64,000 bases of DNA from Erodium maritimum (lineage: Eukaryota; Streptophyta; Magnoliopsida; Geraniales; Geraniaceae), in contig OY997593.1 in the NCBI GenBank assembly GCA_963921825.1, positions 58,512,039 to 58,576,038 of the forward strand, given 5' to 3'. This document shows, one piece after another, positions 24,048 through 36,001 of this stretch. The notes under the pieces were generated by a model, which saw only the letters and a list, made by a program, of their open reading frames with translations, made no database searches and was not told the DNA's origin. Each line of letters begins with the position of its first letter. The first letter of the stretch is position 1. The position numbers were made by a program, and so were the translations under genes.

Positions 24048-27000
24048 TGCTGGACAATCAATCTATTGCTTTCTGCATAGCATCAAGGCTTCAATTTCAT
24101 TCCCAAGTGCAATTCATTCTAAATCAAGTCCTAACCTAGACATTTCAAGAATAATGGATCAAAATTTAAATTAGCATCTTAATAAGATGTACACTTAGAA
24201 AGATAAAACTAATTTTCCTGGATGACTAGCAGCATGACAATTCAAACTAGTCAGGCAGAAATTAAACTATTCCAGCAGCTGAAATGGGTAGTTTCAGGAA
24301 GCATACATTTAGAGCATGTTTATAGTGTGTTCATGTGTTTTCTCTGGTACTACTAGTCTTCTCTTTGTTACTGTAGATTTATCTCCAGACGTTCATGAGA
24401 AAAGACAGAAAAATGGCAATATATTGCATTTATTGCAGTAACTATTATCAAGTGTAAATAGTAAGTATCTTGGTTCAGGATAGCAACAAAACTGAAAGCA
24501 GAACAAAACTTGTAGAGCAACAATACCTATATATCTATGCTGCATCATATCTAAAAACCAAGATGCTAAAGCAGGTAAACTGAGCTCAAGTGGACCAAAG
24601 GCGTAAAACAAGAAAAATGGAAAGAAAAAACAGGAGGGGTTATGTGTTTCTCTTGATAAATAGATCTTAGGGTTGGAAAAGCAAGACTACTGTCCAATTA
24701 TCAAGGTGATCATTGGAGTGTGGACTGAAGATACTAAAACCTTGGACTGATACAGTTCAGTTTATTCGGTATAATCCACAAACTCTCGTACATCAAACAC
24801 ATAGAGTATAAGACGAGTTTCTCTATACAAATAATCAACTTTACCCCTTTGGCTATCCTTGCCTCCTTCTTTCAGACCAAGAAGTAGTACAAGAATACTA
24901 TTGGCCTGTTATCCATGGACTATGCCTTCAGGCCCAGATTAACCCTATGTGGACAAACCTTGGGGATGAACTCTTAGGTTCTAGGAGCATTGGACTTTGA
25001 CCACTGATTACATTACCAATCCGACTTCTCCTTACGTTTTTCATGCACGCACTTCTCAATAAGGCAAAAACATTACCCTACTGATGCATTTTTACATGCC
25101 ACAACTTTGGCAAATCTCTTAGCCCCATTCATCTTGCAAGATTGTTCAATCAGATAGATACTAAATACTATTTCAAAGGTAGCTGCTTCTACGTAAACCC
25201 CCACGTGTCCAAGCTAGGGGTTAATGTGAACTCTATGTTAGGTTGTTTTTGCATATAGGGTTTAATACAAGGGGATCCTCCTAATTCAAAAACTAGTCAA
25301 TCAGAAAAAATAAACATAAATGCTTAGGGGTAAGTAGATTAAAATGAGCACACCTGACACTCGATCCCCAATAATATTCCAGTGCTGGGTTTGGAACATT
25401 TATACCCCTAAGATCACCTTGAAATCACTCGGGTTAAATATGGATAGGGTCTTGGCGAGGTAAATTCCACAAAACCAAGTGGATGCTAATTCTGTAAAAG
25501 AATATCAGCCTAATAATAGCTTTATTCTTGTTCAGGGCAATATTTTAAAGAAAAACATCAGGAGTCGGGTAGGGGAGAACTCATTTTATTACTGTATCTT
25601 AAGTGTTTTGACTCATTCTCATCTATGGCACCTACTTTGTTGAGTGCAGACCTCGAAAGGATCTTGTGGAACCAACCTTTAGAATTTTAACTCACTCAAA
25701 TTCATAATTTGCACAGACTAATTATGGATTTGAAAAAATGTCTGCCCTGACTAATTTGAAGTATTCATATTAACAACTTATCTATAAATTAGCAGTGGGT
25801 TTCAACAAATTCAGGCATGAATATTGCCAACAGTAATTGAATAACCAATTCTAAAATTTAACTAAAATGAAAATTCTTTGATTGGTAAACATAGAAGTAT
25901 TGACTGAATACAAATCCATTGCCTCAAATTCCAAAATACAGAAGCAGCCCATAAGAAAATGCAGTGCATTCAACAAAGTCATCACTAGCTATTCAGATAG
26001 GAGGTGAACAGAGAAATACTTGATGGAAAGAAGTTAAGAACTCACAGCAAATTAAAACAACTCCATCAGGTATCAGAGTGTAAACATATACCATAAGGTA
26101 AAACCCACTATGCAGATACACAAAACCCAGATCTTCAATTTATACCACTAAAACACCAAAAGCTACTATGTTTGAGTCCCCGGAACTTAAACCTACACCC
26201 CAACGGAGCTAACTCCGGCAATGTGTTCTAGCTATAGCTGGTTTGACTTTATGAACTATTTAATTTCTGCCCACTGTTTTCCCCTCCATTTATTCTCAGT
26301 GACGAAAAGGGAAGTAGTGTGAGAAAATTGCGAACTTTGGAACCAATTCGGAAACAAAAACAATGCAAATTGAAGAACATACCTATTCAGAACCAGACCC
26401 AACTTTCCCAAAAAGCCAACCCCTGGAAAGGGTTTGCAAAATCGGCGATCCGAACGAGAGAAACAGTGTGGAGAGTTAGATTTTAGGCTCCAAAAGGACA
26501 AAACAATGAAGATGCGGACCCAGAAACGAAGCAGTTCCAGAGTAGCAAAACCCAGTTCCACACTGAGTCAGAAAACAGTGACTCGGCCTCACACAAACAC
26601 AAAAGGGCAAATGGGCGAGAAGTGAATCTCGAGCGGAATGCCTAGCCAAATGTGGAAATTTGAAACGTACCCTCGACTTGGAGAAATCACTTCAACAAAA
26701 CATCCCCAAAAGTCACTGGCTGGTAAAATCTGTCGCGAAAAACGCCAAAACCCAGATAAAATAATAGGAAATGGAACAGTAGAAATCACCCAGAAAACAA
26801 CAAGCGACGCTGAGTGGGCTTTGTGTGGTAGTGAAGAACAGTAAAAGGATGAGATACGCGTAAATGCTAAAACAAGCAGCAATAGCAAATGTGCAGTGAT
26901 GGGAGCAGGTACGGGAGCGGATCTGGAGGCGCTTGATCTGGAAGAGGAAGATCGGGAATGGAATCTTAGGAGAGACGATTAAGGAGAGAGAATGTGTGGG

Positions 27001-27080
27001 TTTGTTTAAGTGGTGGACTAGAGAGAGATTGTGGTGGTGGTGGTGGTGGAGTAAAGAGGCAGGAAATGGAGGGTTAAGGC
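24048..27080 (-). promoter_or_regulatory. probable 5' UTR intron and promoter of the coiled-coil gene
   Basis: Just before the start codon there are two acceptor-like sites on the minus strand (ending about 24083 and 24052). A CT-rich leader with CCACCA and CTCTCT repeats lies at about 26900-27060, with a possible donor GTACCTG near 26917. This suggests a leader intron of about 2.8 kb. The interval is AT-rich and lacks any recognisable gene; minus-strand open frames at 26256-26561 and 26589-26888 fall in or near the leader and look incidental. Confidence 0.45.
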
Positions 27081-27690
27081 CATTAATAAGGTGAAACAGA
27101 GCTGTTAAGATGGTCTATCGATTTCAGGAACCCGCCAAAATCGCATTCAGGTTTCACACTTAATCATTTGTCTCCAATTCACTATTCCAATTTTGCAGTT
27201 TTTTTACTGAACTTGTCGGAAGTCTTTGTCTCAACACTACTGCTTAGCTGCTTCAAATTTTATTATATTCTTTTATCAACTAACACTATTATTTTAAAAC
27301 TAAATAACTAATAATAAAATATCCGACCAATAGATTAGGTAATTGTATTTTTAGTCTGCAATTATCTCAGTTATAAAATGTCCTCTCCTTGAGTGATTAG
27401 TGATTACAGTTATTTATCTCCAATTAATCAATGTCTAATCAAAATGATTAAGAAGATGAAAAGCAACTCCCAAACCACTCTTTTTATCTATTTGATTGAC
27501 CTTCTGATGTTGCTGACTTGAATCAGTAGTGGAGTTGTCCGATGAATAAATTGTGTGAGTTAACAAGTCCATTTATTTGGAGGTTTGGGACCTCGGTGAT
27601 TGTGATGGTCTCTGTTCGTTTGAGACTAAGTTACCTTTTGAATCCTTCTAGATAAGCTCAATATAATAATTTAAGGTTAAAGTCTTTTTT
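27081..27690. other. intergenic AT-rich spacer
   Basis: Upstream region of the minus-strand gene, then plain AT-rich sequence. Nothing else recognised. Confidence 0.5.
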
Positions 27691-28479
27691 TTATAACTGT
27701 GCATTACTACGAAAAATAAATCATACAAAATATGACGTAAAAGCTCTAGGTTCTAGAATATTGTTTGGTCTTCTCGTAACCAGACCAGTTCTCATGGACC
27801 CGTAGAAATAGTATACTTTGGATCGTAGACATTACCTCAAAAGATTTTCTTACCAGCATTTCAAAAGGACAAAAAAGAAAATAAAGAGTCCGAACACCGA
27901 AATGAAAAGTACAATCCAACCTAAAACAGGTATCATAATAAGACAGGCAAAAGTAAAGTGCTCTGAATGCGACTTTTCCGAGACTTCCCAACATTGGTTG
28001 TCTCAGGTCTGTGGGTATAGGCCCTTTTGGGACCGTCCCACCCCCGCAAGGCCTCTTCATTGCTCTGATGGAGGTTGTGACAAATCCGTCTGTGGTTCCT
28101 GAGCCTCCTCCTCCACCCGCAGCATGTGACCTTGAGAGATCGGACATGTAAGTTCCAGGGCCTACTTTATACCAGCAGACTTGGTATAATGTTGTCCACC
28201 TCGTCCTTTCCCCTTGGACTTCATCGCCTTCAACTGAATGGGACCCACTCCCCCAGCTTGGTCATGCCGGTCCTTTTGCTTCCCTTGCTTCGGGGCCAAC
28301 TCACCTGCAAATAGATCAGGAAAGACATTGTCCCTACCCTCCTCGACGTTAGCCAGGTTGCTAGGCTTTGTAGTACCTGACTGTCCCGGTAGCTCTTCTG
28401 GGGATGCCTCTAGCGTTTTAGGAATTGCCCACTCCGGGGCATTTTTAGCCAAGTTGTCAGACTACAAACGGGAATCCTC

Positions 28480-28930
28480 ATGCCCCCCCCCCCTCACCTG
28501 AAATCCCGGGGGGTGCTAGAATACCCTTACTGATACATGTCCTAGACCCTCCCACATAATCCCTAATCAGATCAAGGGTGAGGGAGGTCAATAGATCGTC
28601 CACCGATATGTCTCGTGTCACCTGCAGGGCCCTCCAAATAGTATTGAGAAGGCGATCCACATCCAGCTGTTTCGGTACCCGGATAGACTCATCATACCGA
28701 ATTTCCTCCCAGCTTATTCTAGGCAGATATGTCATACAATCAGTCATACTGAGCGTCAATCTACCACACTGAGTGCAGAACCTAGGTAACCGTTCATACT
28801 ATAGTCCCACCAGGGAGGTTTGAGCATGACCTGGAAATCGGAAACGAATACGTCTCCTCAACGGTTGACTCACATCTAAGCCGATCCTCATCCACAAAAA
28901 ATCATCCGAGCGTCGTACTATAGGAATAGG
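28480..28930 (-). pseudogene. LINE ORF1 fragment, DUF4283/zinc-knuckle type
   Basis: The minus strand reads LWMRIGLDVSQPLRRRIRFR, then LVGLKYERLPRFCTQCGRLTL (with a stop inside the joined reading) and SMTDC. The pattern of PLRR, KYERLPxFCxxCGxLxH and DC is the CX2CX4HX4C-type knuckle after DUF4283 in plant LINE ORF1 proteins. The His position has changed to Thr-Leu and an in-frame stop lies between blocks, so it is dead. Confidence 0.7.
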
Positions 28931-29279
28931 CGTAATGAATAAATGAAACCTCTTATGAGGTGAAAGAGGAGTATAAAATGGTCTAGCTACAAACCTCAAA
29001 AACCCAAAGAAGGACGCATCCAAATATAAGGGTATGATGAAAACAACAACCAACACCAGATACAAACTCGAGCGCTAACATGAAAGTCGAGCCTCTGAAG
29101 AAACCTAACAAAGGGGAAAATACTGAAAAGGGTCTCAATACCCATATTTGAAAAACAATAAGAACGCAAAACAATGTCTAATACCCAAATTTAACAACCA
29201 TGAAGCTCTAAACAGTAAAAAAGATATAAAAATCCAGATTTAACCAACATGAAGCACATAGAGAAAAGGCTTCCAATAG

Positions 29280-29935
29280 ACGCTGGAGCTCGAATCAGTC
29301 CTCCGAAACCCAATTCCAGCCAACACCGAGAAAAGCCCCAAAAGGGGAGGACTGATATTTCTACTGAGTACAAACTCCAACCTCTCAACAAGAAGTAGTT
29401 AGTAATCTCTTTTGGGAATCCAAGGCTGGAACTCGAGCTGAGCGTTCCGAAACCGAGATCATTAACCCATCGTCGACCAACACCTAATAAGGACCCAAGG
29501 GGGAAGACTTGTAATTATACCAAGCACAATCCAGCCTGAATCTAGACAGAATTAACACCAAAGCCAACCGAGAAGAGCAACGCCACATCGAAAGCCAAAA
29601 CAACAACCCTTCAAAAACTACAACCCTTAGATGCCAGTCACAGAAGCTCACACTCATCCCTCCAAAACTCAATTCCGGCCAACACCGAGAAAAGCCCCAA
29701 AAGGGGAGGACCGGTATTTCTACCGAGAGCAAGATCAAACCTCCAAGCAGGTTGAAAGACATCATCACTACCGGATAACCAAAGCTGGAACTCGAGCTGA
29801 GCGTTTCAAAACCGTAACCAATAGTCGCTCACCGGCTAACACCAAGCGAAGACCCTAAGGGGAAGACCTGTAATTATACCAAGCACGAGCCAACCCGAAC
29901 CCAGACTGATCTGAATCCAAAACCAATAGATAAGT
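29280..29935. repeat. two-copy tandem repeat of about 355 bp
   Basis: The words gccaacaccgagaaaagccc and aaaaggggaggac occur near 29321 and again near 29672, about 351 bases apart. The words aagacttgtaattataccaa and aagacctgtaattataccaa occur near 29505 and 29863, about 360 apart. So one unit of roughly 355 bases is present twice. A related word (accaagagaaagcccaaggg) appears near 51608, in another minus-strand retroposon, suggesting these are leader units of one LINE family. Confidence 0.7.
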
Positions 29936-29942
29936 GCAACGC

Positions 29943-31746
29943 AACACTAATAGAGGTCATGCGAGATTCACCGGGATAGTTTGAAGTACTTGATAAGATT
30001 CACCTATTTTATGACCATGAAAATGCTCTCGTTTCCCTTGTTATGTTCTACTCTGATTTCGTTATACGGCGAGTATTGCTCCGTTGTTACGACCGTTAAG
30101 AAATCAGAAGGTCGGCTTGCCAACGAGGGGAACAAGGAGGGACGCAGACGACCAGCTACAGCGAGGACTTCCAAGGCCGTTTCTGGTAACTTCAGTAAGG
30201 CTGGTTCTGGTAAGAGTTCTTCGTTAGGGGTTCCGAAGGTAGGCTTCAAATCAGCCCCTTCCGTGAAGGAGAAGACAGGCAGATCTGGAGGTGGTTCCAC
30301 TCATGATGAGGTAGAGTTGTCTGGTACCTGTAATGCCGGTAAATACACTCGTCGTCCAAAAATAACAGCACATCGTTTGCAAGTTGATGAGGTGTTTATC
30401 TGTAATTTACCTCTTGATACTAAACCTGAATGGGTTTGTAATGTCTTTGGAGAATTTGGAGAGATCAAAACTTCCCCTGTTATGATCCACCGAAACCGTA
30501 AGGGTCAGTTTTTCAGCTTCGTACGGTATAGCTCAAGCGAAGAAGCGATTCAGGCTGTCTCCAGCCTGAATGGCTTTAAGTCCAATGGCTACACCTTGTT
30601 TGTGGCCATTGCAAGGCGCCGGAAACGCGAACTGGAGAAGAAAGTCGCAGAACATATCATCGGAAAAGCTGCTCCGAGCAATTGTGCGATCGATGAAAGG
30701 GAGCACAGCGAACCTTCGAGACAGGTACGGAGTAAGGAGGGGATGCCCAGTGGTTCCAACGTTGCAGCCTCGCCGGTGGCCGGTAATGTTGCGGCCTCGC
30801 CGGTGACCGGTAGTGAGTTCGTCGATTCCATTCGTGAGTCAACAGGGAATCGTGATCCCGTGATTGACGATTCTTCGATTCCGGATATTGAGGAGCGATT
30901 TAGGGAAGAGGGGGATCATACTGAAACACAATTTGATCCGAACGGGACGGGCGAGAATCGGGGTGAGATTGGAACAGATTATGTTACCCCTTTTTCACGC
31001 GTCTTGTGTGGGGAAGATGAATCAGTCGCGAAACAAGTGGTTTGTAATGGGCTGGTACAGGTTGGGCTAGGTGTTGGGCCTCATTTTAGTGCCCCTTTGT
31101 TGAATGGCATTGTTGCATTATTGTTGGACCAAGACGTTCCCAACGGGACTAGTTCGTCTCCAAAGTGTGATCGGGCTGATCCGATAAAACTTTTAGAGTA
31201 GGGTGACTCGTTGTCTCCTATTCCATCAGCGCCGTTGGATCAGCTAGTGGTTAATGTCGGGTTTGAGGATGCTCAACCTTTGTCGGTTGTGTCACCGACT
31301 CCATCCCTTTTTCTACTTTCAAGTTTCGATCAGGAATTTCCTGTGTTGTCACCTGAAACAGTAAAGAAAGGCAAAAGGAAAAGAAGGAAGAAACCTCAGC
31401 AGACTTTTAGGGTGACGACTCGTTCACTTTGTATGAGCGACAAGAAAATGCTCGAGGCTCAGCGTAGAAATGAGGCATGGAGACATTTTGTCACTACAGG
31501 GACTATGCTGTAGATAGAAGCTGTTCTTCCTTCTATCGATTAGTATTTCTTTGTTTTTGGCTGATGTTTCTTTTTCTTCATTGTTTTTTTGTTTTTTTAG
31601 GAAGTTGCTCTTCTCATTTTGTGGTAGAGTCTCTTTTGAAGGTTATTTGGGATAGATTTTTAGCGGTCCTATCTCTTTTCCCCGTCTTGGGGTAAAAAGT
31701 TTATTAATAAAACCATCATCTATAAAAAAAACACTAATAGAGGTCA
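29943..31746 (+). mobile_element. LINE derivative with ORF1 only, bounded by TSD
   Basis: aacactaatagaggtca occurs at 29943-29959 and 31730-31746; between them a 1.77-kb element ends in a short A tract. It keeps an RRM-type ORF1 and a 3' end (terminal catctataaaaaaa) but has no endonuclease or reverse transcriptase. The perfect 17-base duplication implies a fairly recent insertion. It must have been mobilised by enzymes from another LINE. Confidence 0.9.
30011..31513 (+). pseudogene. LINE ORF1 protein with RRM domain, one in-frame stop
   Basis: From the ATG at 30011 the frame runs to TAG at 31199-31201, then continues in the same frame to TAG at 31511-31513. The single nonsense codon aside, it would be a protein of about 500 residues. 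A basic, Ser/Gly-rich N-terminus is followed by an RRM: VFICNLPLD (RNP2-like), EFGEIKTSPVMI, and KGQFFSFVRYSS (RNP1-like), then AIARRRKRELEKK. The tail has KKGKRKRRKKPQ and ends SDKKMLEAQRRNEAWRHFV, a recurrent end of plant LINE ORF1 proteins. The upstream extension from 29981 uses TTG and is not preferred. Confidence 0.8.
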
Positions 31747-32089
31747 CCTAATCATTGCAACCACCACACCCCGACACTCCAAAAATCTGAACCCAAACTC
31801 TAACACTTCTCCCCAAAATCACAAGTGACAACAACTACTCAACCCAATTGCACCGAAAGCACAACCACTAACAACGAACAACAAGAAAGATCAAAAGGGG
31901 ATAAAATCAGAGTTAGAATCAGACCTCACGTAGGACCAGACCTGGCCCAGACAACCCTGCCCAGACTCGAGCAGGACCCGCCCCAAACAAGTCCAACCCG
32001 TCCCTATCAGAACACGTGTCTGACCCGTCGAGGATGACGAGTTGACGGAGCAGCATCCTCACCCCAGCACCTGCACCGAGGAACAAGGG

Positions 32090-32461
32090 AAAAAGCCGCC
32101 ACAAGGAAAGTTGGCCCCGCGGTTTATCGGACCCTTTGAGGTTTTGGGCAGAGTTGGAGCCGTTGCATATCGCCTTGCATTGCCATTGCAGCTTGGGAAC
32201 GTGCATAACGTCTTCCACGTTTCCCAACTGCGGAAGTACACTGCGGACCCTTCCCACGTTATTGAGTGGACGGACATCGAGGTCGCCGAGGATGTCTCGT
32301 ATGAGGAGCAGCCAGTCAGGATTCTGGATACGCGAGAGCAGGTATTGCGTGGCAAGATTATCCCACTGGTACGAGCGCAGTGGAAGCACCACGGAGCTGA
32401 GTCGACTTGGGAGCGCGAGGATGAGGTTCGCGCGAAGTACCCCAGCCTGTTTGACTTTTGA
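32090..32461 (+). pseudogene. gypsy integrase C-terminal / chromodomain-like region
   Basis: Reads GKLAPRFIGPFEVLGRVGAV, AYRLALPLQLGNVHNVFHVS, QLRKYTADPSHVIEW, DVSYEEQPVRILDTREQVLR and HHGAESTWEREDEVRAKYP, ending SLFDF and TGA at 32459-32461. These blocks, in this order, mark the end of plant Ty3/gypsy polyproteins. The frame is intact here but begins without an ATG because the upstream protein is missing. Confidence 0.93.
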
Positions 32462-32495
32462 GGTACGTCCATTTTAAATTTCGAGGACGAAATTC

Positions 32496-32511
32496 TTTTA
32501 AGGGGGTAGAT
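32496..32511 (+). other. polypurine tract
   Basis: ttttaagggggtaga directly precedes the LTR start TGTAAGAACC at 32512. This is the expected plus-strand priming site for reverse transcription. Confidence 0.8.
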
Positions 32512-33432
32512 TGTAAGAACCGCCCCTAGTCGATCCCGGTCGAACCGGCGATTTTTTGGTAAAGTTTGACTTTCGGTCGGAAAAGTCAACCAACGACCTC
32601 GGGAGTCATCCGTGACCTTTCCGGGGCCCAAAAAGCTTAGTCGTCGTTACGGTTAGCTTAGTTGGGCCGTTTCCTTTCAAATGGCTATAATTGTGAAAAA
32701 GTCAACTTTCGGTCAAACAAAGACTTTTTATCGACTAAAGTTAATTAAATTGGAGATGTTGAAATTAATTAAATAAGAAGGGGTCCCTACATGGACACTT
32801 GTCCATGTTAGCTTGGAGGGGAAGAAAGGAGGCTAAAAGAACCCTATTAGCCCTCATGAGTTGGCATTGAGTGGATAAGAGCAAGGGGGCGTATTAGGAA
32901 TTTCACCCTTAGGTTATATGACTCATTTTTGGACCATTTCTCCTCATTACTTGTGTGGTGGCCGAAATTTGCTAGAGAGAGGAAGAAGAAGAGCTTCCAT
33001 TGAAGCTTGAAGAAGAAGCAAAGGAAAAGGACCTCCTTTCAAGCCATTTCTTCATCCAATCTCCTCCAAAAGTTCATCATCTTTATCATCTCATCATTCT
33101 AAAGGTAAGTAAACTCTCACAATCTCATTTCAATTCATTTTAAGTTATGGGTTCCTTGGTTTTTGCTTAAACTAGCTAGGTTTTGAGTTTTATGTTATTA
33201 GATGATGTTTTAAAGAAGTAGATGATTGATTTATGTAAAAATCATTTGTTTTTGGTTGTTTTTGTGTTTGAAATCTCTTGGGTAATTGTTGTTTTAATGA
33301 ATCCCACTTTGGGTAGTGAAGGATTGAAGTTATGTGACTGTTTTGGAGATTTTGGGTGGTTAAAAATGGAGTTTTGGGTGTTGATTTCGTGGAAAGGAGG
33401 CTTGAGGAAGAAGAAGGACGAAACAGGTCTGG

Positions 33433-33592
33433 GCCGTCACGGATCCGTGACGGGCACCATGACGGAAGATGTCACGGCTCCGTGAGGGAGACCGTGACGG
33501 CACACGTCACGGGTCCGTGAAGGCACACGTGAGGGAGACCGTGACGTCATCCGTGACTGGGAGCCTCACGGCTCCATGACCCGAACCGTAGC
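33433..33592. repeat. CG-rich tandem/palindromic repeats inside the LTR
   Basis: Repeated words gtcacggatccgtgacgg, gtcacggctccgtgaggg, gtcacgggtccgtgaagg and gtcacggctccatgac-like units, many self-complementary (tcacgg...ccgtga). They sit where LTR regulatory U3/R repeats often lie. They could form hairpins in RNA and are CG-rich in an otherwise AT-rich LTR. Confidence 0.75.
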
Positions 33593-34364
33593 AGACCAGT
33601 TTTGGTCCTTTTGAGTCCTTTTTGGGGGGTTTTCGTTTAATTCGAAAGGTTATCTTGAACCGTTTGTTTGGTGGTTTTAACTTAGATGTTTGCCTCTTAA
33701 ACCACCCTTGTTTAGTCATAAATTCTAGTGTTAATTTATGTTCCTAGACCTTGTTCTCGAGCTTGGAGAAGGGGACTACACGCCGGTTGTGTGAGTGAGC
33801 TTTGGAAAGCTTTTGAGGTAGGGAAGAGTAGTAAATTTCCGCTTTTAATTATTGAATGTTAATAGTATGCATATAGGATGATAATAACCGGAAAGGTCCT
33901 AGTTTGCATATAGGATGTGATTCACTAGAATAACCTCTTTCGATTATGGGAATTACTGTGCTGGTAGAATGGTCATGTCGAGCCTTAGGATTGATTGTGG
34001 TTGTGATGGATTGTGATCAATAGTCCTCAAATGTCGATGCATGTTCCATTCTTTGATTAATATAAGAGTCTTATTAAACTATATGAAATATGATGAGTAT
34101 GATATGAATGGTTGCTCTGTGACATGATTGGTTGAGTGATTGTGTTGAATGTGATATGATTGTGCCTGGTGATGTGATCGGGTGAATGATAGACCGATGG
34201 GACGTGGTTGGTAAGTCATGTCGGTAAGCTTTGTTGATACTATGATTTCGGTGTAATGTGTTTGTTTGGTATTGAGTGTATTGTTGTTTGCTTGCCTCGA
34301 GGGTGTTTCTGGGAGGATATCCGACCGAGGGGGTATGCCGGTCCGATATGTTTACATTGTTGTT

Positions 34365-34625
34365 TCACCCCGATGCTACGTGTTCCGGGAAGACCTAGGC
34401 CGAGGGACGTTCCGGTATGGTATATTGTTGTCTTAACCCGATGCTACGTGTTCCGGGAAGACTTGTTTCACCCCGATGCTACGTGTTCTGGGAAGACCTA
34501 GGTCGAGGGACATTCCGGTAAGGTATATTGTTGTCTTAACCCGATGCTATGTGTTCCGGGAAGACTTGTTCCACCCCGATGATGTGAGTTCCGGGAAGAT
34601 ATCTAGGCCGATGTGTGTTCCGGTA
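34365..34625. repeat. LTR tandem repeat with gatgctacgtgttccgggaa
   Basis: The word ccgatgctacgtgttccggg occurs at least four times, with further diverged copies, at spacings of about 35-70 bases. The reverse complement array (ggaacacgaagcatcgg) is at about 37970-38150 in the solo LTR. Shared internal arrays confirm that both LTRs are one family. Confidence 0.85.
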
Positions 34626-35449
34626 CGATATGTGTGTTGGTGTGTGGATCGGAGTCTTGTGGTTTAATTATCTCTATTTCGGTACTCGTGTGTTTCTTTA
34701 GTTGGTTTCTATTGGTGAATAAGTTGTCTCCCCGTTGATCTCCTTTTGAGTCGTTATTTTATTAAGTGTTGCAATTCCTGTTGATCTCTAATTGTATTGT
34801 CTTTTAGTAATTGTTCTAATCGGGAATTTTGGAAATGAAGCGGGGGTCCTTTTCCTTTTACTACTTTTTCCTACTGAGCGTAAGCTCACCCCCTTCGTGT
34901 TTACTGTTTTATTTTACAGGTTTCGTTGTTGAGTAGACCTAGAGGTTGTCTCAGGGCTCGGGAGCTCATTGAGGATCCGGGAGGTTATTTGTAGTAGAGA
35001 GACGTACTTTCTCATTTCGTTTTAGACATTGTTTTACCTTGTTATATTTTGAGCTTTAGACTCATAACATTGGATTTGAATTATGTTTTACTCGGAGTTT
35101 TGCTCTTATCGAATTTTATTTTTATTATTATGCATTTTATTCCTAGTTCACGTCTCGAGTCCGGTCAACACCAGACTTAGGGTGTGACACGGAACGAACC
35201 CAACCCGTGAAGAATCGAGAGCAACAGTGACAAACAAACCTCACCTGACGATTTCCAGCAACGACAGAGCACCAGATGTGAAGACTTACAGGACTTACCA
35301 AGATTAAGAGAAAAGAAGAGGTACAGAGGAAGGGATGAAGGGGGAGAGGTGGAGGAAGAGGTAATCATACCAGCATCAGTTATGACCGGAGGCAACAACC
35401 TCGCCAGTGAAGGTTCAAAAGGAGGGTGGCGGCATGAAAGTGAGGTCTA

Positions 35450-36001
35450 GGATTTTTTTAGCCTTGACGTACAAAAGAGCGTTAATGACGATTGATTATG
35501 AGTTTTTTTTTGTGTGTTACATTAGTTCATGCATCGAAGCAACTCGTACAATTAGGATGTACAAGTATACCGAAGAATAAAATAAGTTTTTCTTTTTTCT
35601 TTTCTCTTCTATCAAAATTAATTAGTTAGTCCGATGTATAACGTAAAGTAGTGAATCATGCTTGATAAAATTGATAACACAATAACAAGAAGAAATGTCC
35701 AAGAAAAGATAGCAATGTGAGTGAGTGGGATTTCACGTGCCTCATTATCTCTCTGTTCACATATAGCACCATTTTCTATTTTTTACCCTAGAAAAGTGAA
35801 AACCCACTTTAGTCACGTGATAGTGGGTCTTTCCGTCACGTGCATCTTACACGTTATGATGCGATTGCTAAGTCATTTCTTAAAAGAAACTTGAAAAAAT
35901 GAAGAAAGTAGACGCAGGTGTGTCACAGCCCTATGTCGTGTACACTGTACAGTTTGAGCCTTGAAGCATGTGGTATGATTTTATGCTAGTGTGTATGAAC
36001 T
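35450..36001. other. intergenic spacer
   Basis: AT-rich sequence with several tcacgtg E-box-like words (35734, 35813, 35836). No gene or element boundary is seen. Confidence 0.45.

Larger units (their letters stand above)
31920..35189 (+). mobile_element. 5'-truncated Ty3/gypsy element: integrase end plus 3' LTR
   Basis: Holds the C-terminal part of a gypsy polyprotein, a polypurine tract, and a 2678-base LTR. Everything upstream (gag, protease, reverse transcriptase, RNase H, most of integrase, 5' LTR) is absent. The integrase tail with its chromodomain-like end, together with an LTR over 2 kb, fits the Tekay/Del branch of plant chromoviruses; the branch assignment is inference. The left break lies somewhere between 31910 and 32090. 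Confidence 0.85.
32512..35189 (+). repeat. 3' LTR of the gypsy element (2678 bp)
   Basis: Begins TGTAAGAACCGCCCC next to the polypurine tract and ends GGGTGTGACA, so it has the canonical TG...CA ends. Its last 60 bases (ctcgagtccggtcaacacc) match, in reverse complement, the start of the solo LTR at 37156, showing one family. Near the 3' end, ctgagcgtaagctcacccc and a T-rich tract before ttttacagg are shared with the solo LTR. Confidence 0.88.
27690..35450 (-). mobile_element. minus-strand LINE remnant, interrupted by later insertions
   Basis: Read on the minus strand, the pieces run from about 35450 (5') to the poly(T) at about 27690 (3' tail on the minus strand). They include a GC-rich 5' region (35190-35450, then 31750-31920), tandem leader-like repeats (29280-29935), an ORF1 piece with a zinc knuckle (28480-28930) and a GGGGGSG-type linker near 28100. 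Two younger elements interrupt it: the RRM LINE (29960-31729) and the gypsy 3' end (about 31920-35189). That the flanks belong to one element is inference from composition and order. No target-site duplication was found. Confidence 0.5.

Noticed and set aside
32059-32631. Minus-strand frames opposite the gypsy integrase tail
   Set aside because: They are shadows of the true plus-strand polyprotein frame, which shows clear integrase motifs.
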